Assembly (NCBI RefSeq): GCF_019904255.1
Contig: NZ_CP063203.1
Span: 2,541,001 to 2,605,000 of the forward strand
Direction of reading: 5' to 3'
DNA from: Marixanthomonas sp. SCSIO 43207
GTDB lineage: Bacteria; Bacteroidota; Bacteroidia; Flavobacteriales; Flavobacteriaceae
Length of the DNA stretch: 64,000 nt
Under the pieces are notes generated by a model, which did not search any database, had not been told where the DNA came from, and worked only from the letters and a program-made list of their open reading frames with translations. Position numbers and translations under genes: made by a program. Shown one piece after another: positions 34,494-44,315 of this stretch. How positions within the stretch are numbered: position 1 is the stretch's first letter; every line of letters starts with the position of its first letter.

Positions 34494-35054
34494 ATGACTA
34501 CTCTCAAACCAGCCAAAGGATTGTTATTAGTAGCTGAACCTTCTATCATTGGTGATGTTTCTTTCAATAGATCTGTAGTCTTATTGGCAGAACACAATCA
34601 CGAAGGTTCTGTTGGTTTTATACTTAACAAACCCTTAGAGTATACTTTAAAAGACTTTATTCCTGAATTAAATTCCAACTTGGCCGTTTACAATGGTGGT
34701 CCAGTAGAACAGGATAACTTGTACTTTATTCATAAAATTCCAGAGTTAATACCAGACAGTATTGAAATATCAAATGGTATTTATTGGGGTGGAGATTTTA
34801 ATTCAGTGATTGATTTACTGATAGAAAATAAAATTGATGAATCACAGATACGCTTCTTTTTGGGGTATTCAGGATGGGAAAGTGCTCAACTAGATCAAGA
34901 ATTACAATTAAATAGTTGGGTTGTAGCCCCCAATACATACAATAATGGAATTATAGGAAAATCATATACCAATTTCTGGAAGGAAAAAATGATTGAATTT
35001 GGTGGTGATTATCTTATCTGGTCAAATTCGCCAGAAAATCCTACTTATAACTAG
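34494..35054 (+). CDS. yqgE: YqgE/AlgH family protein (DUF179)
   Basis: The 186-residue protein matches the YqgE/AlgH family: KGLLLVAEPSIIGDVSFNRSVVLLAEH, GSVGFILNKPL, YNGGPVEQDNLYFIH and FFLGYSGWESAQLDQEL. The family role is not established. It converges on and overlaps the aminotransferase gene by 4 bp at the stop codons. Confidence 0.92.
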   Translation: MTTLKPAKGLLLVAEPSIIGDVSFNRSVVLLAEHNHEGSVGFILNKPLEYTLKDFIPELNSNLAVYNGGPVEQDNLYFIHKIPELIPDSIEISNGIYWGGDFNSVIDLLIENKIDESQIRFFLGYSGWESAQLDQELQLNSWVVAPNTYNNGIIGKSYTNFWKEKMIEFGGDYLIWSNSPENPTYN

Positions 35055-35893
35055 CTTAATCTAGCTTTTACATTCAATTTTGCTAGAAGTTCTTTAGCTA
35101 CTTCTTGGCTGTATTCTTTTTTTCTATATTTTGAAACTGGTTGAATACCTGTAATCACATTTGTAATAAATATTTCATCTGCTTTTTGTAATTCAAAAGG
35201 AGATACAGAAGTTTCTTCGAGAATATAGTCCGGCATTGCTCCTATAATCTTGATGATTTGTTTTCTTAAAATACCATTTAAACAACCATCTTCAAGAGGA
35301 GGTGTTTTAATTTTATAGCCTTTTACCAAAAAAATATTCCCATTTAAGGCTTCAACTACTTGCTTTTTTTCATTTAGAAGCAGACAATTTGCATAATCAT
35401 TTTCTTGAGCATAAACACTTCCTAGTACATTGAGAACTTTATTATTTGTTTTTAGGGTAGAAAGTAATCCTGAATTAATGTAATGGTCTTTAAAAAGCTC
35501 TATTTCGTAAAAAGAATCTTGTAATGTGTAAAATGGATTTTCTAATGGTTCAGTAGTGATTAAAAAGGCTACGTCATTAGTACTGGGAGTATATTTTCCA
35601 CCGGTTTTACGCCATACTAAAATTTTTGCTCTAAAACCTTTATTATTATTCTCTTGAGCTTTTATAGTATTTAAAACTTGTTCTTCTAGGTATTCTGGAG
35701 TGAAACTCATAGGAATTTCCATTCTTAAAATACGCATAGAAGCCATTAACCGAAAGTAGTGATCTTCCCAGAAATAAATTTTTCCACCAGAAATACGTAA
35801 GGTTTCAAATACAGCATCTCCATAATTAAGACCACGATTGTTAGGTGAAATTGATGTGTTGTTTTCTTGAAGAGTTCCGTTAAAATTAATCAT
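35051..35893 (-). CDS. Class IV pyridoxal-phosphate aminotransferase
   Basis: The start is placed at ATG 35893 (280 residues), where the usual N-terminus MINFNGTLQEN begins; 15 extra residues would come from an upstream ATG. Motifs include NRGLNYGDAVFETLRISGG, the Lys-bearing STLKTNNKVLNVLGSVYAQEN and GCLNGILRKQIIKI. The family includes branched-chain aminotransferases and 4-amino-4-deoxychorismate lyase; the short length and ARG-like N-terminal part lean towards the lyase (PabC) or a D-amino-acid type, but the substrate is not settled. Confidence 0.85.
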   Translation of the reverse strand: MINFNGTLQENNTSISPNNRGLNYGDAVFETLRISGGKIYFWEDHYFRLMASMRILRMEIPMSFTPEYLEEQVLNTIKAQENNNKGFRAKILVWRKTGGKYTPSTNDVAFLITTEPLENPFYTLQDSFYEIELFKDHYINSGLLSTLKTNNKVLNVLGSVYAQENDYANCLLLNEKKQVVEALNGNIFLVKGYKIKTPPLEDGCLNGILRKQIIKIIGAMPDYILEETSVSPFELQKADEIFITNVITGIQPVSKYRKKEYSQEVAKELLAKLNVKARLS

Positions 35894-35963
35894 AAAAAAG
35901 CCGCTTTTACTTTGAAAATTCAAAATACTGCGGCGCAAATATATTATAAATTAACGGGATTGT

Positions 35964-36350
35964 TTACTTAGAACCCAATATCTGTTTTAAGTCTGAAACC
36001 ATATTATCCCATAGCATTTTACCTTCATCTATTTCATCTTCTTCGGCAAAATCTGTAATCATTAATGATACATCTTTAGTAATTTCATCAACTTGTATAC
36101 GAAGCTCAAAATAGTAGTCTGTATCTTCATCATCAACCCATCTAAACTTGATACGTTCACCACTTTTTTTACCTAATAACTTGGCTTTTTCTTCACTTCC
36201 TTCCCAAATAAATGTAAAATATTCACCTCGAGAATTAACGTTATCAGCATACCACTCACTCATTCCTGAAGGAGTTGATATATATTGATATAACAACGAT
36301 GGAGACACCTGTATCGGGAATTCCATCTCGTATTTTATTTTGTCATCCAT
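35964..36350 (-). CDS. START-like domain protein
   Basis: This 128-residue protein is a Bacteroidota START-like (AHSA1/SRPBCC) protein: YEMEFPIQVSPSLLYQYISTPSGMSEWYADNV, FIWEGSEEKAKLL, RFRWVDDEDTDYYFELRI-like strands and an acidic C-terminus ending MLWDNMVSDLKQILGSK. It is cytoplasmic. It lies 25 bp before the annotated ORF end of the aminotransferase and probably shares its transcript. Confidence 0.85.
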   Translation of the reverse strand: MDDKIKYEMEFPIQVSPSLLYQYISTPSGMSEWYADNVNSRGEYFTFIWEGSEEKAKLLGKKSGERIKFRWVDDEDTDYYFELRIQVDEITKDVSLMITDFAEEDEIDEGKMLWDNMVSDLKQILGSK

Positions 36351-36675
36351 AGTTTTATGTTAGTTAGAGCCCAATATATAATTTAATTCTAATATTAGAA
36401 AGAAAGAGGATTGATTTTTTCCTTTACAGAAAGTAATGAATCTATAGATTTATATATCTAAAAAATAAAGCTAATCTTTTTTAAACATACTCTATGTATA
36501 AAACGGATGGTATACAGAATCAACTAAGCTCTCTTAATCATCTTACAGTGTTATTTAATAAGAGTGTTTAAAGCTGTATCCTATTTGGTAACTGTATGGT
36601 CCTGCAATAGGAAAATTAAGGAAACACATTTATATTAATAGGACTATTATTAAATTTAGGTAACAACTAAAATTT
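36351..36675. other. 325-bp intergenic region without recognisable gene
   Basis: The stretch between the START-like gene and pldA is very AT-rich. I see no open reading frame of interest, RNA gene or clear terminator. It must hold the START-like gene's promoter at its left end and the pldA 3' region at its right end. Confidence 0.5.
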
Positions 36676-37509
36676 TTATTTAAAAAAATCAAATTCGTTT
36701 GTTTTAATCACATATCCTAACCTTATCATACTTTGTGACTTTTGATAATCAAGTAAGCCTTCTGCTTGACCTAAATACCATTCTAGCATTATATATTGAT
36801 TAGAAAGGTTGTTTTTGAAAAGGTTATAGTAAATTCTTGAACGTATAGTACCTTTCCCATCAAAATTCAACCCCTTTCTAAGCATTAAATTAAAATACAA
36901 TTTGTTTTGCTTTACTTCGCGTTCTATGTTTATTTGTGCAAGACCTGTATACTCTAAAATATCTGAGTTATCATTTCTATAGCCAAAAGGCAACCACATC
37001 TCAAAATTTGCTGTAGTTCGATGAAAAATGTTCGTAGTATAACTTGCAGTTATCCTATTCCAACTTCTAGAATAAATACTATCACGACCATTGGAGTTGT
37101 GCTCTATGGCTACTCCTGCTATTCCTTTAAAATTATCATCTTTATTAAATATAGGTTTACCTATTGCTATAGATGGATTAAAATTAACATCCCTAAAAGG
37201 AAAAGATTCTTTATAGATATCCCAAAAAGCTTGTTGAGTGTAGGTCAAAAATAAATAAGTATCCCAAGGGAGTTTATCTCTAGTTATAATCTGTTTGAAA
37301 CTAACTTGATATTTTGCATCTGCTGAATTGCTATTTATAGCTGTATTTGTTGGGATTCCTGTTAAAAAGAAATTATCCTTATGAATAGTGAAATAGGGTA
37401 ATTTCTGTACTGAATCTTTAAAATTTTCTCTATTTATCGATTGAGCTTGACAGATTGAGCCTATTACAAAAGTAACCGCTACTAAGTACCAGCTAAATTT
37501 TTTATTCAT
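36676..37509 (-). CDS. pldA: Outer-membrane phospholipase A
   Basis: The 277-residue protein has a signal peptide (to about residue 23) and the OMPLA active-site block: EHNSNGRDS (H137, S139) with N151 in SRSWNRI, plus FNPSIAIG. The rest is a 12-strand-like barrel ending in a C-terminal Phe-rich strand (NEFDFFK). OMPLA is a calcium-dependent phospholipase of the outer membrane, with His-Ser-Asn catalysis. It lies 60 bp downstream of the tolC-like gene with no terminator between, so it may belong to the efflux operon. Confidence 0.85.
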   Translation of the reverse strand: MNKKFSWYLVAVTFVIGSICQAQSINRENFKDSVQKLPYFTIHKDNFFLTGIPTNTAINSNSADAKYQVSFKQIITRDKLPWDTYLFLTYTQQAFWDIYKESFPFRDVNFNPSIAIGKPIFNKDDNFKGIAGVAIEHNSNGRDSIYSRSWNRITASYTTNIFHRTTANFEMWLPFGYRNDNSDILEYTGLAQINIEREVKQNKLYFNLMLRKGLNFDGKGTIRSRIYYNLFKNNLSNQYIMLEWYLGQAEGLLDYQKSQSMIRLGYVIKTNEFDFFK

Positions 37510-37569
37510 TTTTTCTTAAAGTTGATAATTTATAAAAAGTATTATGGCTTGATTTTTAAAATTCAGCTA

Positions 37570-38898
37570 CTATTCTTCTATTGAGGGGATTTCTAGTTGG
37601 TTGGTTCTATAGCGATATACTGCTTCTTTTTGATTATAATTGGCGATTGCATTTGCCAACTCTGCATCTGCCTCTTGTTTAGATTGTTGGGCGTTTAATA
37701 AATCTGTTAAATTACTTAACCCACTATTATAATAATCTCTTTGATTTTGAAGGTTTTCGGTAGCATAAAGCAACTTATCTTCAGCATATTGAATTTGTTT
37801 ATATGCATTGAGAAGATCATACCAGCTTTTCATAATTCCTACTGTTAATTGATCCTTACCATCTTTTAATTTATTTTCTGCAATTTCAACTTCAATTTCT
37901 GTTTGTCTTATTTGCTTTTTTTCTCCACCCCACCAAGCAGAAATTGGAATAGTAATAGTCCCAAAAGCAATTGGTTGAATATCTATTCCTAAATCATTAT
38001 TAAATGAATCAAACTTTGAAGCATTTAATCCTACTGCAAATTGAGGTAATAAGTCGGCTTTTTCATTTTTCACTTGTAATTGTGCTGCTTGCACTTGTTT
38101 TTCTAACAAGCGATACATATTATTGCTTTGTAAGTCAAGTTGGGGATTTCCAAAGGTTAGTTCTGGTGAAGCAATATCTTTTTTTACAGCTTTTGAAGCA
38201 ACCATACTAGTATCATACGAAATTCCTGCATATACTGCCAAATCTAATAAAGCGATTTTTCTTTGGTTTGATAATTCATTTTCCCTTAATAAAAGTCCGC
38301 TTTTCTCTACTTTTACCTGAAGTAGCTGATTTTTTGAAATAAGTCCTGCATCTAAAAGATCCTCTTGTTGTTTTAATAAATTATTGAGGTAGGTTTTACT
38401 AGCATTCACTACTTTTTGATATTCTTGTATATTAATTAATTGCCAAAATTTAGTTTCTATAGCAAGAACAACAGAATCTATAGTCTCTTCTGTTCCTATT
38501 TTACGACTTTCTAATTGTACTTGAGCTAATTGATTGGTCAATCTAATTTTTCCTCCAGTATAGATGGGCTGTGTCGCTGTAGCGCCAATACTGTAAATAT
38601 TATCAATTCCGTTAGGTAAAACTCCAGGAATGGGTGCTATAAGGTCATTAAAACCATATAATGCCAATCCAGTGCCCTCTACTTCGGGAAAATATTTAGA
38701 ATATGCTTCTTGTCTAGCAACCTCAGCTTTTTCGGCTCTTAATTTTCCATTTTTAATTTGGTTACTATATTCAAGGGCTGCTTTTTTTAATTCTTCTAGT
38801 GTTATTTTTTTATCCTGAGCATTACCTGTTACAAGCACAAAAAGAAACACCAAGAAAACGCTTATTTTTTTATAGAATGAATGGTTTACAACGTCCAT
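37570..38898 (-). CDS. TolC-family outer-membrane efflux protein
   Basis: The 442-residue protein has a signal peptide and long helices with repeated heptad-like patterns, including GATATQPIYTGGKIRLTNQLAQ, RDYYNSGLSNLTDLLNAQQSKQEADAELANA and ANYNQKEAVYRY, the hallmarks of TolC. It forms the outer-membrane channel of the tripartite pump encoded upstream. It starts 3 bp after the RND pump gene. Confidence 0.92.
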   Translation of the reverse strand: MDVVNHSFYKKISVFLVFLFVLVTGNAQDKKITLEELKKAALEYSNQIKNGKLRAEKAEVARQEAYSKYFPEVEGTGLALYGFNDLIAPIPGVLPNGIDNIYSIGATATQPIYTGGKIRLTNQLAQVQLESRKIGTEETIDSVVLAIETKFWQLINIQEYQKVVNASKTYLNNLLKQQEDLLDAGLISKNQLLQVKVEKSGLLLRENELSNQRKIALLDLAVYAGISYDTSMVASKAVKKDIASPELTFGNPQLDLQSNNMYRLLEKQVQAAQLQVKNEKADLLPQFAVGLNASKFDSFNNDLGIDIQPIAFGTITIPISAWWGGEKKQIRQTEIEVEIAENKLKDGKDQLTVGIMKSWYDLLNAYKQIQYAEDKLLYATENLQNQRDYYNSGLSNLTDLLNAQQSKQEADAELANAIANYNQKEAVYRYRTNQLEIPSIEE

Positions 38899-38901
38899 TT
38901 T

Positions 38902-41900
38902 TTATGAGTTTATTGTTTTTAATTCTTCATTATTATTTTCATCTTTAGTTTCTTCTTCATTTCTAAAGAATAACCAGTATAGTACAGGCAACACAAAGAG
39001 TGTTAAAACCATAGAAACCAAAAGTCCAAAAGCGATTACAGTACCCAGCGGCCCCCATAAGCTAGACCTACTAATAATCATAGGGGTAACTCCTACAGCA
39101 GCAGCAGACGAGGTAAGAAAAATAGGCCTCATTCTACGTTGTGCTGATAAAATTGCAGCTTGTAGAACATTTTTATCGTGATGTAGACGTAATTCATCTG
39201 CAAAATCTATAAGAATAATTCCGTTTCTTACTACGATACCACAGAGAGCTAATATTCCTAAAAAGGAAGTAAATCCGAAAGGATATTGCATTAATAATAA
39301 ACCTAATGCAGCTCCTAGAATACTTAACGGCATGGTAATAAAACTTAAGGCTGCGTGTTTGAAGGATTTAAAATGCCAGATAAGTATTAAGATTATAAGC
39401 AATACACTTATCAATAAAGAGATACCCATCGGTAAAAGGTTTTCTTCAGACATTTCATGCTCCCCTCCATAGTTTATTCTTATATGACTTGGAATGTTTA
39501 ATTCTTCTATTTTAGGTGTCATTTTACCTTGTACCACATTGGCTACAGCTCCTTTTTCAATATCAACTCTAATGGTTAAACAACGCATCCCATTACGTCT
39601 TACAATTCGCTCCTGCTCCCAAGTAGGAGTAACGTTAGCGACTTGTTTTAAAGGAATACTATTACCTGTATTAGGCACAATTACTGAAAGCTGACGTAAG
39701 TCTGAAATAGTTTGCTCAGCGTGATTTTCTGCCTTTATTTTAATATTAATGGCATAATCATCTTCATAGATTTGAGTTGCTTGTAAGCCCTCCATATTCA
39801 TAGCGATGGTATTACCTATATCTTCCTTAGTTAGACCTGCTTGAGCAGCTTGCTCTTCTTTGATTTCAATACTTACCGAACTGTATAATTCTCCAAAATT
39901 GCTTCTACTCCAGATGGTTTGGGGAGTTTGTCTAGCTACATCAATTATTTGATCTCCATATTTTTTTAGTTCTGAAATATTATTCCCGTAAAGCCTCACC
40001 TCAATTGGGGCAGGTTTTCCTACCATGTTAAGTTGTTTCATCCTTAAATAGGCATTCGGAAACATTTCAGAATACTTATTGTCATATTCTCTTAGTACTT
40101 CTTCGGTAGCATCGTTTGAAGTTGTTGTTACTAATATTTGAGCGTAATTTTTTGCTGGTAGATTAGGAGCATATACCATATGAAATCGTGGCGAACTTTC
40201 TCCAATAAAACTGGTATAGTCTACTACTCTCTCATCTTTAGCTAAAATCTCTTCAAACTCCTCTACAATAGCTGCTGTTTCTTGTAAATTACTTCCTTTA
40301 CTAAGGTTCACTTCTACTGCAAATTGATCTCTTTCTACAATTGGAAATAACTCTTGACTTACATTTGAAAAGAGTAACATTCCTAATACAACAGAAAGCA
40401 CTCCTATGAAAACAGTTATTCTATAATGTTTCATAGCTTTTTCTACACTATTATTAAAAAAATCTTGAAGCCGATCTAACACCGATTTTTTCTTTTCAGC
40501 ATCATCTTCTTCCTTTTCTGAATGCAATCCTTTTTTAATAAAGACAGTATTAAGAAAAGGTACCAGTAAAATGGATATTGCTAAAGACAGAAATAAAGCA
40601 ATGGAAATTGTAAAAGGAAACGTACTTAAAAAGTCTTTTGCCGTTCCGCTCATAAAAAACATAAGCGGAAAAAACGTAGCAGAAATGGCGAGCGTGGCTG
40701 TAAAAACAGATGGGAATAATTCTACAGCACTATGATATGCTGCCTCAAATCTAGATTTACCTTCATCCAGTTTTTCTATATAATTGTCTATTACAACAAT
40801 GGGATCATCTACTACAATACCAAGTACAACAATTAAAGCGGCTAATGTTACGGTATTGAGTTCCATCCCAAATAGATACATAAGCGCAAGCGTAGCAGAA
40901 ATAGTAATAGGAATGGTCGCTGCTGCTAAAGAAGCTACCCTGAAAGGTAGTAATAACATACATACCAAAATAACTCCTAAAAGTGCATAGCCAAATTCTT
41001 TCATAAAGTGACCTATAGCATGATCTACCACTACAGGTTGATCTGCAATAGTTCTAACTTCAATATCTTCTGGTAAATCTTGTTTTAGCTGAGCTAAATG
41101 TTCTTTTATTTCCTCTCCAAATTGTACAATATTATTCCCTTTAGCCATCTCCAAAGTAATAATCATCGCCTTAGTACCTCCCGTTTGTATGTAAGAGTCG
41201 GGGTCTTCATATTCCCTCTTTATGTTTGCAATATCACTTAACCTAATTACATTTCCATTTTTATCAGATTTAATAATATGTTGTGCCACATCGGTAACAT
41301 CATTTAAAAATGCATCAATATGTATTGGGCGATCAAAATTTTTGCTTTCTAAAGTTCCACCAGGTAATATCGTTCCTCGGGTTTGCAGACTTTGCATTAG
41401 CATCCCCGGACTTATACCATACTGGGCCAATTTATTTTGATCTACCGAAACAGCTATTTGCTCTGTAAGTCCACCAGAGTAAGTGATTTTTGCCATATCT
41501 TTTATCTGGCGCAGGTTGTCAATAATATCTTCTACATGAAATTGAAGATCTTTATAAGGTCTAGTTTTAGACTGAACTGACAAAATCATGGCAGCGGTAT
41601 TACCAAAATCGCTATTTACGGCTATACCTCGTACTCCTTTGGGTAAAGATTGCTGTTGAAATACAAATAAATTGTTTTTTAGTTTGTTCCAAAATTGTTG
41701 GGTTTCGTCTTTTCCAATTCTGTCTGAAACTTCTAAATACACATAACTCATTCCATTTTTTGAATAGGAATAGGTTTTAGTTTTATCCACTTCATTAAAC
41801 GTAAATAAGTATTCTTCAAGTTTAGAAGTCAGTTGTGTTTCAACCTCTTCTGAACTAGCTCCTGGAAATGATCCTATAACAAGACCAGTTCTGTTTGTAA

Positions 41901-42030
41901 AATCGGGAAACTCATTTCGGGACATATTAAAAAGTCCTATAAGTCCGATAATAAATAATATAAAAGCTAATGCTAGGGGAAAAGCTTTATGCTTCATCCC
42001 CCATTCTATAAGGTTTCCTTTCTTTTTCAT
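38902..42030 (-). CDS. RND efflux transporter, inner-membrane pump (AcrB/MexB-like)
   Basis: This 1042-residue protein has the RND layout of 12 membrane helices with two large periplasmic loops. Visible motifs are GIVVDDPIVVIDNYIEKL (helix 4), FMKEFGYALLGVILVCMLLLPF, and a C-terminal LAAVLGVTP-like block (FLTSSAAAVGVTPMII). It uses proton drive to export substrates; the substrate class (drugs or metals) is not clear. It sits in an adaptor-pump-TolC operon. Confidence 0.93.
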   Translation of the reverse strand: MKKKGNLIEWGMKHKAFPLALAFILFIIGLIGLFNMSRNEFPDFTNRTGLVIGSFPGASSEEVETQLTSKLEEYLFTFNEVDKTKTYSYSKNGMSYVYLEVSDRIGKDETQQFWNKLKNNLFVFQQQSLPKGVRGIAVNSDFGNTAAMILSVQSKTRPYKDLQFHVEDIIDNLRQIKDMAKITYSGGLTEQIAVSVDQNKLAQYGISPGMLMQSLQTRGTILPGGTLESKNFDRPIHIDAFLNDVTDVAQHIIKSDKNGNVIRLSDIANIKREYEDPDSYIQTGGTKAMIITLEMAKGNNIVQFGEEIKEHLAQLKQDLPEDIEVRTIADQPVVVDHAIGHFMKEFGYALLGVILVCMLLLPFRVASLAAATIPITISATLALMYLFGMELNTVTLAALIVVLGIVVDDPIVVIDNYIEKLDEGKSRFEAAYHSAVELFPSVFTATLAISATFFPLMFFMSGTAKDFLSTFPFTISIALFLSLAISILLVPFLNTVFIKKGLHSEKEEDDAEKKKSVLDRLQDFFNNSVEKAMKHYRITVFIGVLSVVLGMLLFSNVSQELFPIVERDQFAVEVNLSKGSNLQETAAIVEEFEEILAKDERVVDYTSFIGESSPRFHMVYAPNLPAKNYAQILVTTTSNDATEEVLREYDNKYSEMFPNAYLRMKQLNMVGKPAPIEVRLYGNNISELKKYGDQIIDVARQTPQTIWSRSNFGELYSSVSIEIKEEQAAQAGLTKEDIGNTIAMNMEGLQATQIYEDDYAINIKIKAENHAEQTISDLRQLSVIVPNTGNSIPLKQVANVTPTWEQERIVRRNGMRCLTIRVDIEKGAVANVVQGKMTPKIEELNIPSHIRINYGGEHEMSEENLLPMGISLLISVLLIILILIWHFKSFKHAALSFITMPLSILGAALGLLLMQYPFGFTSFLGILALCGIVVRNGIILIDFADELRLHHDKNVLQAAILSAQRRMRPIFLTSSAAAVGVTPMIISRSSLWGPLGTVIAFGLLVSMVLTLFVLPVLYWLFFRNEEETKDENNNEELKTINS

Positions 42031-42033
42031 AAA

Positions 42034-43095
42034 TTACTTGCTTAGAACTTTTACAGGAGTGTTATTGGTAAGTTTATGGTATCCAGATGTGATAATGACA
42101 TCTCCCTTTTGTAAACCTTTTTCAATGGTAATACCGTCATTATGGAGTGTGCCGATTTCAACGAATTTACGTTTTGCAGTATTTTTCTCTGTATCTACTA
42201 TATAAACAAAGTTTTTTCCCTCATCAGTTATAGATACCACTTGTACAGGAAGTACAATGGATTGCAAGTTATTTTCAGTTATATTTTTTTGTTTTGATTG
42301 ATTAAAGCTCGTTTGACAAGCCATTCCTGGTTTTAAAATTTTATCTGGATTAGGTATGGTAATTTTAGCTTTGTACACAGGGTTTTGACTTCCAGACTGA
42401 ATAGCAATTTCGGTAAGTTGTCCTGTAAATGCTTTATCTAAGGCATTTACAGTAACCGTAGCACTATCCCCTACTTTGTAAGTATTTACTTCCTCATCTG
42501 ACAAAGAGATAATAGCTTGTACTTGATTTATAGTTAGTAATTCTACTACAGGCATTCCTGGATTTGCTACACCTCCAGTTTCCATCATTTTACTACCAAT
42601 ATATCCTGAAAAAGGCGCTCTTAGCTTAGTTTTCTTAACGTTTTGGTATGCCGCATTTGCTGCAGATTGAGCTTGCTTAAAATTGGAGCGAGCTTCAATC
42701 ATTCTAATCTCAGCAATACTTCCTTTTTTATATACTTCATTAATACGGGTGAAGTTCTCTTGTGCTAAATCAGCTTTAGCTTTTTGTGCTTCATATTGTT
42801 CTACATAAGTTGTAGGATCTATAGTTGCTATGAGTCTTCCTTTTTCAACATATTCCCCATTATTTACACGAATAGTGTTAATATCACCAGATACTTGAAA
42901 GCTTAGTTGAGCATCGGTTTTAGCTTGTATCGTTCCAGGATAATTTTCTGAGGTAAAATAAGTTGTGTTGTTTGTATTTCCTATAGTTAATGTCTCAACT
43001 CCGATAGGTTTAATTTCTCTAAATGTTTCTTTATCATTACACGCGAATAAGAAAAATCCAAATATTGTAATATACAAAAGAGGTTTACGTAGCAT
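42034..43095 (-). CDS. RND efflux periplasmic adaptor, lipoprotein
   Basis: The 353-residue protein has a lipoprotein signal (ITIFGFFLFAC), a barrel-sandwich hybrid domain (GTIQAKTDAQLSFQVSGDI), a helical hairpin, a beta-barrel domain and a membrane-proximal domain. This is the standard HlyD/AcrA-type membrane fusion protein. It links the pump with the TolC-like channel. It is the first gene of the operon; a short inverted repeat (ACCCA-TAAT-TGGGT, 43131-43144) lies 36 bp upstream of its start. Confidence 0.92.
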   Translation of the reverse strand: MLRKPLLYITIFGFFLFACNDKETFREIKPIGVETLTIGNTNNTTYFTSENYPGTIQAKTDAQLSFQVSGDINTIRVNNGEYVEKGRLIATIDPTTYVEQYEAQKAKADLAQENFTRINEVYKKGSIAEIRMIEARSNFKQAQSAANAAYQNVKKTKLRAPFSGYIGSKMMETGGVANPGMPVVELLTINQVQAIISLSDEEVNTYKVGDSATVTVNALDKAFTGQLTEIAIQSGSQNPVYKAKITIPNPDKILKPGMACQTSFNQSKQKNITENNLQSIVLPVQVVSITDEGKNFVYIVDTEKNTAKRKFVEIGTLHNDGITIEKGLQKGDVIITSGYHKLTNNTPVKVLSK

Positions 43096-43310
43096 TTAAT
43101 TTGTTTTTAAGTTTTTACTATTAATCTTTAACCCATAATTGGGTGAAACAATTTTTTTGCAAAAATGCTTTTAAATAAACAAATAGGAAAGGTCTACAAG
43201 AGGGTGTAATTGGTCAATATGAGTGATTTTAAATAGTTAAGTTTAAATAATAAAACCACATAACTATAAACATCAACCATTTATAATTTTTAAATAAAAG
43301 CACCCTTGGT

Positions 43311-44222
43311 CTAAGTCTGTAATTTTAACTTGTGGTTTCTATATTGAGATGGAGAAAAACCAGAATGTTTTTTAAAATATTTTCCGAAGAAAGACTGATC
43401 GCTAAATTGTAAATCGTCTGAGATTTGTGCTATGGAAAGAGATGGGTTACCTAGCAATATTTTAGCTTCTAAAATTACAGTATCTACAATTAACTCTCCA
43501 GCTGTCTTGCCAGATACCTCTTTTAAAACCTTAGATAAATGGCCAGAAGTTATTGATAAAACACCTGCATAAAACTGTACAGATTTCTCTACTTTAAAAT
43601 TATCATTGAGAAGTTTTAAGAAACGAAGTGCTAATTCTTCATTTCTAGATACAGATAATTCTAGGTTGGGATTATTTTTTTTAAATACAGAAGAACAATG
43701 GAAAACCAACCCACCAAAAGTATGTTTGATTAATTCCTTCTTAAAAGGTCTTTCATACTCTTTAGAGTTATTATATTTTTTTAATAGTTCTGATAATAAA
43801 GTCGCTGTTTTACTTTCTGAAGGTGATAATTTTAATTTAATTATATTATCTCTTGTAAAAAACTCAATTTTATCAAATTCTATCTTCGTAAAAGAGTTTT
43901 TTAATATAAAATCAACGCTAAAACAAATTCCGATAATCTCTAAATCTTTACTAATTTTAAGCAATTGTACAGCTACTTTTGGCTTAATCGGAATAATTTC
44001 ACCGGTTTTAATTGTGATTTTCTGTAAATTTAATTGAACTTTAATTTCTCCTTTAACAACAAATATTAATGAATAATCATCTGTTCTAAATGGATAAGTA
44101 ATAGGGATTTCTTCGTATTTATTTTTTGAAATATGTACGTGTAAATCATCATTCTGGGGCTTGTCCCCCATAATATCAATTAGCTCATTTATAGTATGCT
44201 TTCTAATTAAATTTTCCTGCAA
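43311..44222 (-). CDS. AraC-family transcriptional regulator
   Basis: The 303-residue protein has an N-terminal cupin-like sensing domain (residues about 25-110) and a C-terminal AraC double helix-turn-helix: SGHLSKVLKEVSGKTAGELI and ISDDLQFSDQSFFGKYFKKHSGFSPSQYR. It lies 215 bp upstream of the efflux operon in the same direction, so it is the probable activator of that operon. Confidence 0.88.
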   Translation of the reverse strand: MQENLIRKHTINELIDIMGDKPQNDDLHVHISKNKYEEIPITYPFRTDDYSLIFVVKGEIKVQLNLQKITIKTGEIIPIKPKVAVQLLKISKDLEIIGICFSVDFILKNSFTKIEFDKIEFFTRDNIIKLKLSPSESKTATLLSELLKKYNNSKEYERPFKKELIKHTFGGLVFHCSSVFKKNNPNLELSVSRNEELALRFLKLLNDNFKVEKSVQFYAGVLSITSGHLSKVLKEVSGKTAGELIVDTVILEAKILLGNPSLSIAQISDDLQFSDQSFFGKYFKKHSGFSPSQYRNHKLKLQT

Positions 44223-44247
44223 AATAGTCTTATGAAGATTTGGATTA

Positions 44248-44255
44248 CAAATATA
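44248..44255 (-). promoter_or_regulatory. -7 promoter box of the AraC-family gene
   Basis: On the minus strand TATATTTG matches TAnnTTTG exactly, 25 bp before the start codon. No clear -33 box is seen. Confidence 0.45.
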
Positions 44256-44315
44256 ATATTTATCCGGTTTCTTTTAGGTTATTATCTGTCGTGTAATTTT
44301 CTTAAACACACCAAA

